Below, piece by piece: positions 1-12,500 of a stretch of 64,000 bases of DNA (its first letter is position 1; every line of letters begins with the position of its first letter). The stretch spans positions 6,820,001 to 6,884,000 of the forward strand of contig NC_088788.1 in NCBI RefSeq assembly GCF_949628265.1, given 5' to 3'. The translations under genes were made by a program, and so were the position numbers. Source of the stretch: Cloeon dipterum (Eukaryota; Arthropoda; Insecta; Ephemeroptera; Baetidae). Under the pieces are notes generated by a model, which was not told the DNA's origin, did no database searches, and saw only the letters and a list, made by a program, of their open reading frames with translations.

Positions 1-16
1 GATATCGATTTATTTA

Positions 17-541
17 TTTTAAAAAAATGATAATAAAAAGTTAACTCTTGCCGACCAATTTTTTAAAATTAATTTTGACCAAAAGTGCCCCAAAATCCAA
101 TTTTAATTAATTTAATCAATTTAATTGATTGCTTCCCGGGCGAGAAAAAAAATATGAAAATTTGATAGTAAGAAGATAAAAAAATATGTAGTATTTTTGA
201 TTCCTGAAAGTTTTTTTATTTCAAAAATTGCACATTTGTTAAAGGGGTCTGTGTTTGGCCTCGTTAAAATTCAGCAGTTGATAGTAGCGTCAAAAACTGC
301 CTATATTCAGAAATCTGATTCAATTTCCAGTTTTTTTCCTATTGAGCAAATTTTTCTCAAATTTACCATTTTCACCAAAAATTTGTATGAAAACTTCAAC
401 TGGCCGCAAGGGAACTTTTAAAATTAAGCGGGACAATCCAAATACCCAAAATTAAGTTAATTTATCGCAATTTCAAAATTTCTTTGAGAATTCTCCATTT
501 GAAACAATGCTAACCTTGAAGCCGATTGTCTTGAAAATTTA
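17..541. repeat. Left arm of a long inverted repeat
   Basis: Reads as a diverged reverse complement of 1700-2235. Shared landmarks, in mirrored order, are a GACCGACCAATT-like block near 50, a tract around 'gaaaatttgatagtaagaaga', a 'gtgtttggcctc' block near 253, 'cctattgagcaaa' near 337 and a 'gaattctccattt' block near 487. By eye the arms are about 75-80% identical. Together with the right arm it looks like an old foldback transposon or an inverted duplication. The outer end may lie left of the window. No coding capacity is seen. Confidence 0.6.
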
Positions 542-1699
542 TACCTATGAATTTTTTTTTAACTGAAAATGATCCTTAGGACCTACAATCAAATGATTCA
601 CATCATCATTTCACTTTTAGCACTTTCTTTCGAGAAAAAACAGCTCTGGTTCTGATAGATCCTTTCCTTGTTTTTATTTTAGTTTGAAATGTGAGGGGAT
701 GACACAATCATGATTTATTATAAAAGGCTTTCAAGGTCCAATAAGGGATAAGAACAATAATTCATTTTTAAAATCTAAAAAGGTCTCATTACTATAAATG
801 GATTTTCAATTAAAAAATAATAAGTGCCCTCCTACACGACAATGACGGATCATTACTGGCGCCACGTAATCAATATAAAAAAAAAAAACTTTGAAATATG
901 CTGAGACTGACATGACAAGTCGTCTGCATCGAGCAAAAGTGAAATCCAATCTGGCCAAAATTCGACTGGTGGAAAATACTCAGCTCGCCGAGCGACAGAC
1001 ACACTCGAGTGCGTGTTTGCGTCGGTGTCAAACATGCACACAAATTGTGCACATTGGAGGTGCGCAATTAGTCCCGACGAAAGAGTGAAAGCAGCCGCGA
1101 GAATGGAAACTTGAACGCCGGCCGGCCAACGTCGATTCACTTTTGACCTTTATCCACTACATTTCCAGCAGATCTCTGCAATTCATTATGATAAGTTTTA
1201 TTGTAAGATAATTTTTGGTTATGCAAACGTTTCTGTATGTACACTTAGCTTTTGCGGGTCGTATTTTAATAATTCTGATTTTCCATATAGCAAACAGTTG
1301 AAATTTTAAATTAAAAACTATTTTGACGTGTCAACTTCTGTAAAAATATTGTTATTTTTAGTTCAAAACACAAAGAACAGTAATTATTTATTTAGATTAT
1401 TACATTAAATATTTTTAAGCATTTTTCTTTTAGGCAAAAATTCTTTTTTTTGCTCTAAGTGTTGTAGATTTGGCTTTGTTTAAATGTATAGCAAATAAAT
1501 ACAAAAGTTGGATCCCTTGAAACTCTTGTGAGAATTATACTCAAATAATAGCGATTTCCGTCATATCATTTGTTTTAAATTCCTCGAGATATAAAATTAT
1601 GCGAAAATTATAGAGGTATCATGAATGATATTGAATTTTCACGCAAAATCGTTAAACACACACAGATCGTGTACAGTTAAGAAATGCAAAGGTGGCGCA
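542..1699. other. Spacer between inverted-repeat arms, no gene seen
   Basis: The spacer is AT-rich except for a GC-richer island at about 850-1140. The short open frames in the island, on both strands, show no family resemblance and no good splice context. The island may be conserved regulatory DNA captured between the arms, but nothing in the sequence proves this. Confidence 0.4.
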
Positions 1700-2235
1700 G
1701 TAAATTTTCGAGAAAATCGGTTTCAAAGTTAACATTGTTTTAAATGGAGAATTCGCAAAGGAAATTATTTGCAATCGCAATACATTTTAAGTATTTTAAT
1801 TTTTCTCCAAAAATCCAATTGACATTTTCAGACAAATTTTGTGCGAAAATAGTAAATTTGAGAAAAGTTTGCTCAATAGGAAATAAACTGGATATTTAAT
1901 CATCTTTCTGAATTTAGTCAGTTTTTGGCGCTACTATGAACCGATGAATTTAAATGAGGCCAAACACTGACCGCTTTCGAAAATCTGCAATTTTTGGAAA
2001 ATAAAAAATAACTTTCAAGACTCAAAAGTACTATTTTTTATCTTCTCACTATTAAATTTTCATATTTTTTCTCTCCCCGGAATAAATTAATTTCCTTTTG
2101 CTCAGAAAAGGGCGTAACCTGTAAAATTCAAGAATTTTTATTTTGAGGACCCCTGGTCAGAAGTAAATGAAAAAAATTGGTCGGTCAGGGATAACTTTTC
2201 ATGTAATATAATTTTTTTAAATAGTAAAATCACTA
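1700..2235. repeat. Right arm of the long inverted repeat
   Basis: Mirror partner of 17-541. Similarity runs from the 'cagtaaattttc' block near 1699 to the 'ttggtcggtcaggg' block near 2177 and a little beyond. No terminal motif, target duplication or transposase was found, so the class is unknown. Confidence 0.6.
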
Positions 2236-3889
2236 ACGTTCCACTTTTAAATTTAAAAAAGTGTCAATTTTGTATCTATCTCGGCTCCGAACGAACAACA
2301 ATTATTTCTACGGTCACATCCGCGTGGCGTGCTCTCCTTTTGACAAAAATAATTGTTAGCTCTGATCTCTGATCCAGCTCAGCGCGGAGAGATCCAAACG
2401 CAGAGCAATAAAATTATTAGCACATCTTCTCCACTCATTAGCGGCGGTCCGCAGCCAAATTGAAACATAATTTCTACATTATTTCCCCGGTCGACGCCTG
2501 GTTTCTTTCCACCGCAGGAATCTTCATTTTCGCCGTGAAATGCATCTCGTTTTCCTTTCTTTGCTCTGGACAAACGGCGCCGCGCGCTTTCTACATAAGT
2601 GCTTGCACTTTCATGAACGGACGGACACTATCGTCAAATTGAACGTACAAACGCAGACAGACAAATAGTGTACATCCTTTGAGCGAACACCTGTTGGCAG
2701 CAGGTGGTATAGATTCGATTTCTCGATTACTCGCAGCAGCTTTTTGGCCTCGCGCCGCTCGCGAATGGCCTCTGCACTTTAATACTTTTACTTCGTTCGC
2801 ACGAAAATGTTCTTTGATATGTTTGGTTCGTTAGTGGAGAAGATATCAATAGGATGTTGAGTGAGTGAGCATTGCTCAATACGTGCAATTGTATAGTGGA
2901 GATCAATATTTATGAACTATTCTTCTTCAATCATGCGGTTGCAATATGTTGAGCTGCTATTATCAATGATTATACGAGACCAATGAAAATTAAATTTTAA
3001 ATTCACAATTTCGGTGTTTTACTTACCAACTATTTAAAAAAAATCATTTTAAACGATTAAAAGTGATTGTTTTTCACATTTACAAGATCGTAATTGAAAA
3101 AAATAGAGCTTATTATTATTTATTACATAAAAAACAAGTAGTAAAAAGATGTACTTCAGATTTTAGATAACAAATAAGTGCAACAATAAACAATTTATCA
3201 TTTTAGGAGTATATATAATAAAAATTACATTTCCATGCACTTTAAAGAGTTGAAATATTTATTGCCTCTGCCTCTGTATGTTTCATCAGGAGAAACGATT
3301 GCCGGCAATAATCGTTTTCGGCAAGAAAACGAGTGTCACGCGCGCGCGTTGGCCAACCTTTCAAGAAACATATAAGACGTGAACATTGTTTACTGCAGCA
3401 ACTAAATCGGGAATAAAGCAGTAAAAAGCATAGGCAGTCCAGCCAGAAGCAACGAACGCGCGGAACTAATTAAAGAATTCCCAATTAAAATTTATATCCA
3501 CTCGTAATAACCGATTCATTAGGAGCAGAAAGAAAATTTTCTTTGATCGAAACAACAAATATATTAAAAAATAAAATCATGCTTCTAAGAACAATCTCAC
3601 TATGAATATATCTAAAAAATGTTAAAACATATTCCCAGCGAGAATTTTTGCTGGCAATCTATCTAAAATTCAGTAGCTTCCGAATTTTCAGTTCTTAATT
3701 GGCTTTTAAAAAATCAATCAGAGAGAAATAAATAATATTAAATTTACGCAGGTTTATACTTTGAATTGATATTATTTTAATCAAGGATATATTTATTTAT
3801 GCTGCAAAATCCTAGATTGGCACTGGAACATTTTTTAAAAAAGTGGCTGTAAATTAAATATCGTTTTTAAGTGGAGAGGACTGTCACCT
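2236..3889. other. Intergenic, no gene seen
   Basis: AT-rich DNA with a GC-richer stretch at about 2,280-2,800 and another at about 3,260-3,480. Only very short open frames occur, with no recognisable products and no paired splice sites. I see no RNA gene here. Confidence 0.4.
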
Positions 3890-4571
3890 TACTTGAAATC
3901 CGATTTTATTTCACAACAAAGAGTTTCCCTAAAAGATTTCCTACGCTGTTGGACAGATTTCGATAAGCAAAATCGAAATCTACCATGTAAATGTGGTCAA
4001 GCATCGTAAATTTGAGAAAAAAATTGATTTTTTCCATAGCAAGGTCCTTTTTTGATTATTCAACAATTCAAAAAATTTTCAGTTGTCGCCCTGTATTGAT
4101 CCACTTTAATTGTTGCCTTAAAGTGGAATGATACAGGGCAACAATTGAAAATTATTTGATTTGTTGGGTGCCATAAACAATTGATCGATAAACAAATTGT
4201 TTAACAATTTGCAATAGTAAAAAAAGGACCTTCCTACTGTAAAAATTCAAATTTTGCCTATTTCCTCCAAAATGTACAGTGCTTGAACATATTTTCTTGG
4301 CATATTCCGATTCCTCTCATCGAGATCTGTTCAACGGTGTATGCCACTTATTGGGGGAACTCTTGGTTTTGAAATTAAATCGGATTTCAAGTAAGGAGAC
4401 AGCCATTACCATTTGAAAAGCACGGTAACTTTCCAGCCAATTTTCTCAAAAAATTACAGCGCTTCTTAGGTCAATTTAGGCTTTAACTGAATCCTAAGGG
4501 ATGAGTTTATGCATTGGCAACAAGCATTTTCCAGGCTTTTGCAGTATCATTCCTCTTTAACTGAATTATGC
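3890..4571. repeat. Palindromic foldback repeat, family C, long copy
   Basis: The left part (from about 3,893, 'ccttacttgaaatccga') is an imperfect reverse complement of the right part (about 4,380-4,405). At the centre a hairpin joins a 'gccctgtattgatccacttta' arm near 4,090 to a 'taaagtggaatgatacaggg' arm near 4,120. The right half, extending to about 4,571, recurs with high identity in opposite orientation at 46,532-46,977. It is best read as a non-autonomous DNA transposon. Exact ends and target duplication were not resolved. Confidence 0.7.
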
Positions 4572-7500
4572 AGCATCTAAATTCAATTAAAAAGGTAAAT
4601 CAACCTAATTCCCTCTCCATGTATGGAAATAAAAAATTGCTCTCCAATGCATTGTCTCCTTTTGGCCTTTGAAGATGTAGACAGACGTCAATTTGGCAAT
4701 TACGATAATCAGATATGGGCCCTAATTGCGAGGAGAATAGTTGCGGCCTTCGCAGCTCACTATTATCAATAGTAACGCGAAACCAATTTAATTTCTGGCT
4801 CTAAAAGGCACAAAAAGCTGCAGCATCCTGCCGGCCGGACTGCTTTTGAAGGTCGAATGTGCGATCTCTGCTCAAACGAACTCTCTGCCGCTTCCCTGGT
4901 GCAAACGAAGGGCGAGGCCCACCTTATTTGCCGCCTTTCCCACTCGCCAGACGCCTACTAGTTAAATATTTCACCTCTGAAAGCGCGCCAAAGTTCATGC
5001 ACTGGCCAAAATTGCGAGGCTTGGGCGTTTCTGATTTATCATTGAATTATGCTAATTTGGCAGATTTAAAAAAAAATGTGATCTCTATAATGACGTAAGA
5101 AAACTGGAGGTATCGTTAATTTAAAACCAAAATCAGGTCAACTAGCTGCTAAAGAAATTAAAATCAGGTTTTTAATTTTTTATTTAATATAGTTGCCAGC
5201 TGCTTATTTTAATTTATATCGTCTCAAGGGGTGTGATTAGTTTATTATTTATTCAAATATTTAGTACAATTGTAAAATTTTAAGCCTATATATTTTCAAA
5301 CATTTATTTGTACAAACAGCCTAGAAAGTAAATATTCGATCAAAACCTATGTAACAAAATAAATTAATTTTTAAATGCATCAATTTTAAATTGTTTTTGT
5401 CTTTAATAATTGGAAAATAACCATTTTATTTTAGAATAATCTAACTCTGTAAAATCTATATTGAACTATTTACAAATTTTCTTGACATTTTTGCTTAGGA
5501 TGTAACGATTTTCCCAGCATCTCCAGCCATTGAGGCTTAAATTCAGGTGAGTAACACACAAGTCGTGAAAAACTTTGCATTGCATGAATGTTGTCACCTG
5601 GATAAAAGGAGAACACCTTGCAATAATGGCGTCATGCCTTTGATTCGCGTCTCTCTTTCACTCGATCCCTCCTGGTATAGAGTCAGTGACACGTCACTTT
5701 CGCAGCCCCTGCTCTGCACTCTGCAGCCGTGCGCGGTCTCTCGTTACACATTTTAATATGTACATCGGCGCGGCGTTTGTTTTCAAGGCAATCCACTCGG
5801 GTTCCGGCCGGCCGTTGCTGCCTGCCCGCCGAGCACCGTCTGAATATTTTTTTTCGGGCCTTGTGATAATGCACTGCTGTTTTTACGCCATTTCACGCGG
5901 TAATAATTGCGAAGGTTGGGGTCTCCTAGCCACGCGGCTTCCTGCCATTCAGTTTCGTTTTTCGTCCGAAGCAAAGTAGAGTGAGACGGAATGCTGATTT
6001 TTTTTTTGTTATTTTCAAAGCTCAGCTAGGTGACATGAATTTATAAAAAATAAGGACAAAAAGAAGGCTATCAATGAGTTAAAAAAATGTTAAATTTATA
6101 AATTAAATAATTTTCTTGATTTATTTTAATATTTTTTCAATTACTAGGGAATTTCCCAAAATTTTTAAACTATAGAGCTAAATAAATAATAAAAATTTAA
6201 AATTCAGGAACGAAAATGTATTCAATTCGTTGTAATCAAAGGATTTCTGATAAAGCATTTAACATATATCGCAATTAAAATGTGTAATTTTGCTAAATTA
6301 AGCTTATCTATTAAATAGAACGATTTTTCAGATATCTCAGCAAGTCAATTTTGCAAAAAAAAACGTAAATCATTCGAAGCCCATGACATTAATTAACAAA
6401 ATGAGTCTTGCGTTATTTCCTTTTATTAATTTCAACCTTTAATTTGTGACTATTTACAAAATAAAACGGACTTATTAAAGAAATCGCCGTTCAAACCTCG
6501 TTTCCCTTGCTCCAATCTCGACTAGCTGGTTAACTCTAATTATATACACACTAATTTTAAATCGAGTAGGCCCCGCATTAAGAACAAACTCGTTTTGCTC
6601 AATTTGCATCCGATTAATATAAAACGAAAGACGTGGACGAAAGAAAGAGCAAGTGTTTTCGAAAGTCCTTCGCTGCTGTGAGAAGAGTCTGTCCTAGAAA
6701 TCCACATCTGCGCTCGCCGGCAGCAGAGGAAAGAAATCTCGCTGAAAACGGCACAAAAACAAGCCAAAGGACGCGCTATTCAGTGATAAAAAATAAATTC
6801 ATCAGCATTCGTGGGAAGAATTCGATAAAAGACTACTTTCTTTTGCAATGGGAAGTTGAGAGAGACAAATTTAATTATTCTCTGTGTAAGCATTCAGTTT
6901 GTAAATTGATACATTTATTTTCGCTGTCACGCAACCTTGAGTTATTGTTGCTGATGACAATCAAAGCGTGTCGAATCCGCTTTGTTGCCAAATGCATGGC
7001 AATTATTTGCGGCAGGAGTATGTAGCAAATTAAAAATAAAAAACAAGAGAATTTTGAAAATATAATCAAACACGAGAAGAATTTAAATTTAATTCTCTGA
7101 TAATGAGAGATGTCTTGTTCATTGCAATTTATTTTTTTAAAGAAATTTAGTACGTTATTTTTTAATTACAAAAGAGGTAGCTTAATTAATTAAAGGTGCC
7201 AATTTTTTTAGAAATAAACTAATATTTTGAAAATGATAATATAAAAAAATAATGTAGCCAATAGTAAACCGTGTAAAATAATAATAAAAAATTTTCTCAT
7301 TGAAAACAATTTATTCCACGGTCAAATAAATATAATTTAAATTTTCCCCTATTGGTCTTCAATCTCAAAATGAACTCTTTTAACTACATTCAATTATCGT
7401 TGCTCCTTCCTCTCTATCTTCTAGAAATCTGTGGAATTTTCTCTTCTCCGTCGCTATTAAAAATCATAGTTTGAGGCCAGAATAAAAATTCCGGTCTAAA

Positions 7501-8745
7501 AAAACACCCGACATTTCGCCGCCCACCGTTTCGGTTTCAAGAAACGGATTAGCCTCAAAGAGGAAATAACAAGAACGAATTATAGAATTTCTCCAATTTG
7601 TCGTCGCCCCCAATCGCAATTCCCGGCAAATCGTTTCCACAAAACGCTTTGTGCTTTTCAACGGACGAAAGGAGAATAAAAAAAGGATCTCCCGCGAGCC
7701 ATTTGTGATCGAACGCACGGAGAGGGAGAGAAAATAAATGCGTGCTGCAGTATTTAACACGACTAACCTACATTTCCAACTTCTCCATAGCGTGTATAGT
7801 TGTCGCTCAGGATGAATACATAAATAAATAGAGAAGACGCAGGAAAGCAAGCGACGCGATTTAATGATAATGGAAACGCGGCTCTCGGCACGAGAGTGGC
7901 GTCGCTAATGAAGAGAGCAGCAAACAGCAAACAGCAGCAGCGTGGAATAATTAGCGAATGCATTTATGGCATCTTTAATTTCATTTCTCTTTAATCTCAT
8001 ATATACAGCATGCTACTTATACAATTTGAAAATATGAAATGACAAAAATAATTTAATTTTAGTTCCTTTAAACTATTAAGCAATTATTTTAAATATTTAT
8101 ATTTAGTTTTTAATATTAATTTTGAAATACAAAATGTTTTTTGTGTTTAAAATTGAGTTTAATCAACTGTAGAATTAATTGTGTACAATTCTACAAAAAT
8201 TTTAAATTATTTTCCAAAGATTTTTAGCCCTAATTATTTGTATATAAAAATTTCAAAGCTTGCCAATAGAATTGATTATAAAGCTAGTTAAGCTAACTCG
8301 GTATGAATTTCAATATTTTTTAAAATTTTAATAATAAAAGCGAAACAAAAGTAGCCAATTCAATTTTCTCAACCCAATAAGAGCAGGCATTGAAGTCTCC
8401 TCGCTGATTTTTTTTATTAAATAAAATTGTTGAATGAGATTGTGTTACATTTCGCCTCTCTCAATGCAAATGAAAATGCTGTGTGTATGTTTGACGTAAG
8501 GTGAAACCTTTCACAAGGCGCCGCAATTGTGCCCACCAAGGTCTTTCCCGCAGCACTTTTGAATGCCGCTGAGTGAGAAACAGCTTTAAAAACATGGCCA
8601 ATGCAGGTGGCTACCTGTTTTCTTTCACGCATATGTTTAAGATCAGGCCAAAAAATGATTTAAATTTGATGACAAGCCGAAGGAGAAATAAATAAACTAT
8701 GGAATAAATCAGCAAAATAAATTAACTCACTAAAAAATAACACTC
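4572..8745. other. Intergenic, no gene seen
   Basis: Mostly AT-rich. GC-richer islands lie at about 4,740-5,040, 5,540-5,990, 6,490-7,020, 7,460-7,960 and 8,440-8,640. Open frames of 60-130 codons in the islands overlap on both strands without homology, codon bias or splice support. These alternating islands look like non-coding regulatory DNA, which is an inference from composition only. Confidence 0.4.
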
Positions 8746-8747
8746 AC

Positions 8748-9060
8748 CGATCGAGAGGGTCCAAAGGGCCCAGGCAAGGGCCGAGGGGCCCGGGGGGCTC
8801 CTCGTGCGTCCGCGCTGCGACATTACCCGGCCATAAAAAAAACGACACACGAAAAACTTGAACACTTGGACACTGCGGCACTGCTCCAAAGGGACCGAAC
8901 CTGAACTGACTGACTGAAGGCTCGAGAGAGGCGCAACCTGCGAGAGCCAGGTGAGCGGCGACGGGGCCCCTCCGGACCCCTCCCTCCCCCCGGCCCCCCA
9001 GACGCTGCGCTTGCTCAGCCGTAACGGGACAAAAGCGGCGTAGCACACCACACACGTAAA
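8748..9060 (-). promoter_or_regulatory. Candidate 5' (non-coding) exon with splice donor, minus strand
   Basis: A strongly GC-rich block ends, on the minus strand, in a good donor: CG at 8,748 followed by GTGAGTG at 8,747-8,741. No TATA box is obvious and the exon start is a guess. The open frames through it are proline/glycine/arginine-rich and look compositional. It may be the 5'UTR exon of a minus-strand gene whose coding exons lie left of the window, because none are visible at 1-8.7 kb. An alternative GTGAGC donor on the plus strand at about 8,951 makes the orientation uncertain. Confidence 0.35.
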
Positions 9061-9839
9061 TATAGCAACATTTGCGCTTGCTTTCAGTCGCCCACTGTTA
9101 CATGAAATAATGGCTCGTAAACGCACTTTGTTAGAAAACTCGGGGTTTTAGGTTTTAGCTCACAACAGTTTTCCGGATGAATTCGTTCTAAGGAGAGTAA
9201 AAAAATAATTTTGTTCAATTTCTCGACTTGAGGAAAAATTTGGTTGCATTTATCAATTTATAATAATTAACGCATCTTAATTAAGAAGGATGTTTAATTT
9301 AGATTTATTTTCAATTATAAAAAGGTTCCTTGATTATCATTTGAGGTGTGCTCATAATGGAAAATGAATCCTCGTTGATTTCAGAGTTTGATTATTTGAA
9401 CAACTATATTTTTGCATTTTTTTTAAAAAAAAATCCAACTTTACACGTACGTGATTGATAAAGCGGAACTTTTTTTAATAAAATTTAAATTGCATATTTT
9501 ATAACTTATTAAAATTTTTACTTAACTCTTTTTAAATATAAAATATTTTAATGTGTGAATATTAAATTTGTATTAATTTTTTTAAGTTATTTTTAGTGTT
9601 TTGCTAGTATTAGAAAATTTGAAAAAAATATTGAAAAAATATGTAAATTTAAGTTAAGTTTCAAACCATTTTTTGGTTAACATTTTAGTAATTTAAATAT
9701 ACTACTAATCATCCAAGATGAAATTGAAATTTGCAGTAGTGTGAATAAAGACAAAAGACACCTCACGATTGCGACATTTTTAAAGTTTGTAGCGTTTGTA
9801 GTAAAATATTGATTCTATCCATTTACGATAATCTGAATG

Positions 9840-10230
9840 ATACGAAAACATAAATTCCTTTGAAACTGGTTCTTTTCTAGATAAAGTTGACAATGACTAA
9901 CCTATGAATTGCAGTTTTCAATCTATCTTAAAATATCTTTGTTCGTTCATTTCTCCGAACTTAAAGCGTCAAAATGAGTCAATAACAGTTTTCTAAACTC
10001 ACCGAAGCACTTAAAATTAACATGTTTCACATTTCTAGAGGCTTTGCACCTTTGACAATGTATCTATTAAATGTTTCGATCTGCAGCAGTGAACCCCTGA
10101 TATAAAAAAGCGAACAATTTCTACATCTACCAGGATTATCTCAATAATTTTAATGATAAATTTACAATACTAATTTAGAAAATAGGATCTTTTTAAGCCC
10201 ATATTGGTAAAATGCATAAAAACATTCAAG
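9840..10230. repeat. Direct repeat block, copy 1
   Basis: About 390 bp that recurs at 12,095-12,500 in the same orientation. The best conserved core is 10,021-10,140, which contains 'gaggctttgcacctt', then 'ctgcagcagtgaacccctga', and later 'tttctacatctaccaggatta'. No open frame spans the core. It may be a local duplication or two copies of one unknown element. Confidence 0.65.
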
Positions 10231-12094
10231 AACACTTTTACAAGTACCTTTAAAATTTTTCTTTTATTTGGTCTTAAAAGGAGCCGGCTGTGACATAACA
10301 TACTCGTGGAATAGGTGCGTTGCTAGGCTTTTGGTTTGATTTGGGATTAAACTGACTTAATTAAATTAGCCGTGTTACGTTTGCATATTTAATTGACAAA
10401 CATGTCCATCACATTGATTTGTTTTCCTTTATCTCACGAATTGGAGCACCGAAACTGGTCGAGTTTTAAATTAAGTCTTCTTATTAATTAACCTCTCAAA
10501 AACTATTATTGTAATAATTTACTAAAATTCTGTTTTAATCAGGGGGGCTAAAAAATAATATTCTCAACCTTTCATCAGAAGTCTTACATCTTTATTGTGA
10601 AAAATCAGCCACCACCACACCGACAATTAAAACATCTGTCATCCTTATATAAAATACTAAAATCTTCTCTTGTTTCAAATAAATTAGAAAGGCCCGGCGC
10701 ATAGAGATATTTTCCTCGAACGAATTGACAGCTGTCAATCGATCAGCGGCCGACCGCAAAGTGCATAGAGCCGTTCTCCGAGAGAGAAAACACACACGGT
10801 GGATTGAAGATGATTCGCTGCAGTTTCGCAACGTAGAGTCTCGGTGGCGCAGCGGGTCTCTGAACTCCTGTCTCGTGTGTGAGTGCGAGTTGCAGCATAA
10901 AAGTGTGTGCTGCTCTAGTTGGACCAGCTTATTTGCGCCTGCTGGCTCGATTACCTGGGCACAATAATATGTTACCGGCTTTTGCACGATCTCCAGCGGC
11001 AGAAAAAGTGAAAGTGGTAGTGAATTTGCGCTCGCATTGATTTCATGGCGAGCGGGGGAGGCCGCCAATGAAAGGGTCGGCCAGACGCCCACGCGTTTGG
11101 CTCAAAAATGCTGCTTCTGCGCCGAGAATTATTAAACAAAAAAAATGCCTCAGTTGGACTTGTATTGGATTTATACTTAAAAAATTATTAAATAATTCTT
11201 ATTTTAGCCAAAAAATCCTATGAAATTGAATGAATATTTGGTTTGCTGCTTAAATTTCAAAGACAAATATGGCTCTCCTCTAATTGAAAATCAGGATTTA
11301 TTTAATTTAGACGATCGACAATTTTTTTCAGAGCTTCCATTCGTTGTAGGTCCATCCAATGAGCTCGAATCATGAAATTTAAAGGTATTTTAACCGTCTA
11401 AATCTGCGAATACCGTCTAAATAAGTGCATGATTGCTTCGCCAAGAGAAATTTTAGCCACAGATTTATTTTTTAAGGAAAGATAATATTTTTCCATGCGA
11501 AGAGAATAGAAAAATGCTTTCTATGTCACTGTTTTCAGTGGGTTGGGTGGGTCCCGATTAAGACGTCCCTTAAACCAACCCCTAACCACCCCTTGAACAC
11601 AATTCCCAACTTAAACTGAAAAATGTTAAAAATATTTTGCATTTCAAAATATTTCCTGTCATTTTTCATATTTTTTTTGCAATCTTCCGCACTTTGATTT
11701 TGTTCACTTTTTACTGATTGGAATGGTTGAAGAGTTGATCGAGCATACAATTGGAATTAAATTTATAAATTTAATTAATTTAAATTTTACACATCTTTAT
11801 ATTTTATATTATGCAAAATTTATTTAAATATTTTATATGTTTTTGTCTAGTTTTTTATTTTTTATAGTTTTTTTATAATAAATTTTTTAAATTCTAGATA
11901 TAGTTTTGTAAAATATGTTTTTGCTTTTATTTTAAAATGTTCTTTTTATTTTAAGGTAAAATTAAACATAATTTATAAATATAATTTTGGTCTTCCGCTT
12001 CTGTAAGTTAGATTCTTTATAAAGTTCTAATTTCTGTTCAGTGTGAACGACCTTCTTAAATTAATATATTTCATACAAAAATCTAAATGATATA
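10231..12094. other. Between the direct repeats: GC-rich island, no gene assigned
   Basis: A GC-richer island at about 10,690-11,110 contains open frames on both strands (a minus-strand one of 166 codons at 10,592-11,092) with no family resemblance. A CCCAG/GTAATC donor-like site occurs on the minus strand near 10,955. The rest is very AT-rich. Confidence 0.35.
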
Positions 12095-12500
12095 AAACTA
12101 CGTATCCATAACCTGGATAATATTATAGATAGAGTTTTGATGTTGACTAAACTGTAACTTCAATCTGTCTTAAAATTTCTTTATTGATTTATTTCTACAT
12201 ATTTTAAGCCTCATAATTAGGCAATAATATTTTTTAAACTCAATAAAGCACTTAAGCCGCATGTTTCACACTTCAAGAGGCTTTGCACCTTTAACAATGC
12301 ATCAATTAAATATTTCAATCTGCAGCAGTGAACCCCTGATATTAAAAAGCGAACGTAAAGTCGTCACAATATTCCAATTTCTACATCTACCAGGATTATT
12401 TTAATAATGACAATACCTAATTACGATCTTTTAAATCCAAAAGGCTTAAAATGTCACGTTGAAGTCCATAGTGGCGAAATGCACAAACACTCGAGTTCAT
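12095..12500. repeat. Direct repeat block, copy 2
   Basis: Partner of 9,840-10,230. The core (about 12,262-12,390) keeps the same landmarks in the same order. Flanking parts are more diverged, and a ~20-base insertion ('gtaaagtcgtcacaatattcc') separates two conserved halves. The stronger conservation of the core suggests function, or simply a shared repeat unit. Confidence 0.65.

Noticed and set aside
10592-11092. 166-codon minus-strand frame
   Set aside because: No family resemblance, overlapped by open frames in other phases in a GC-richer island, no splice or poly(A) support.
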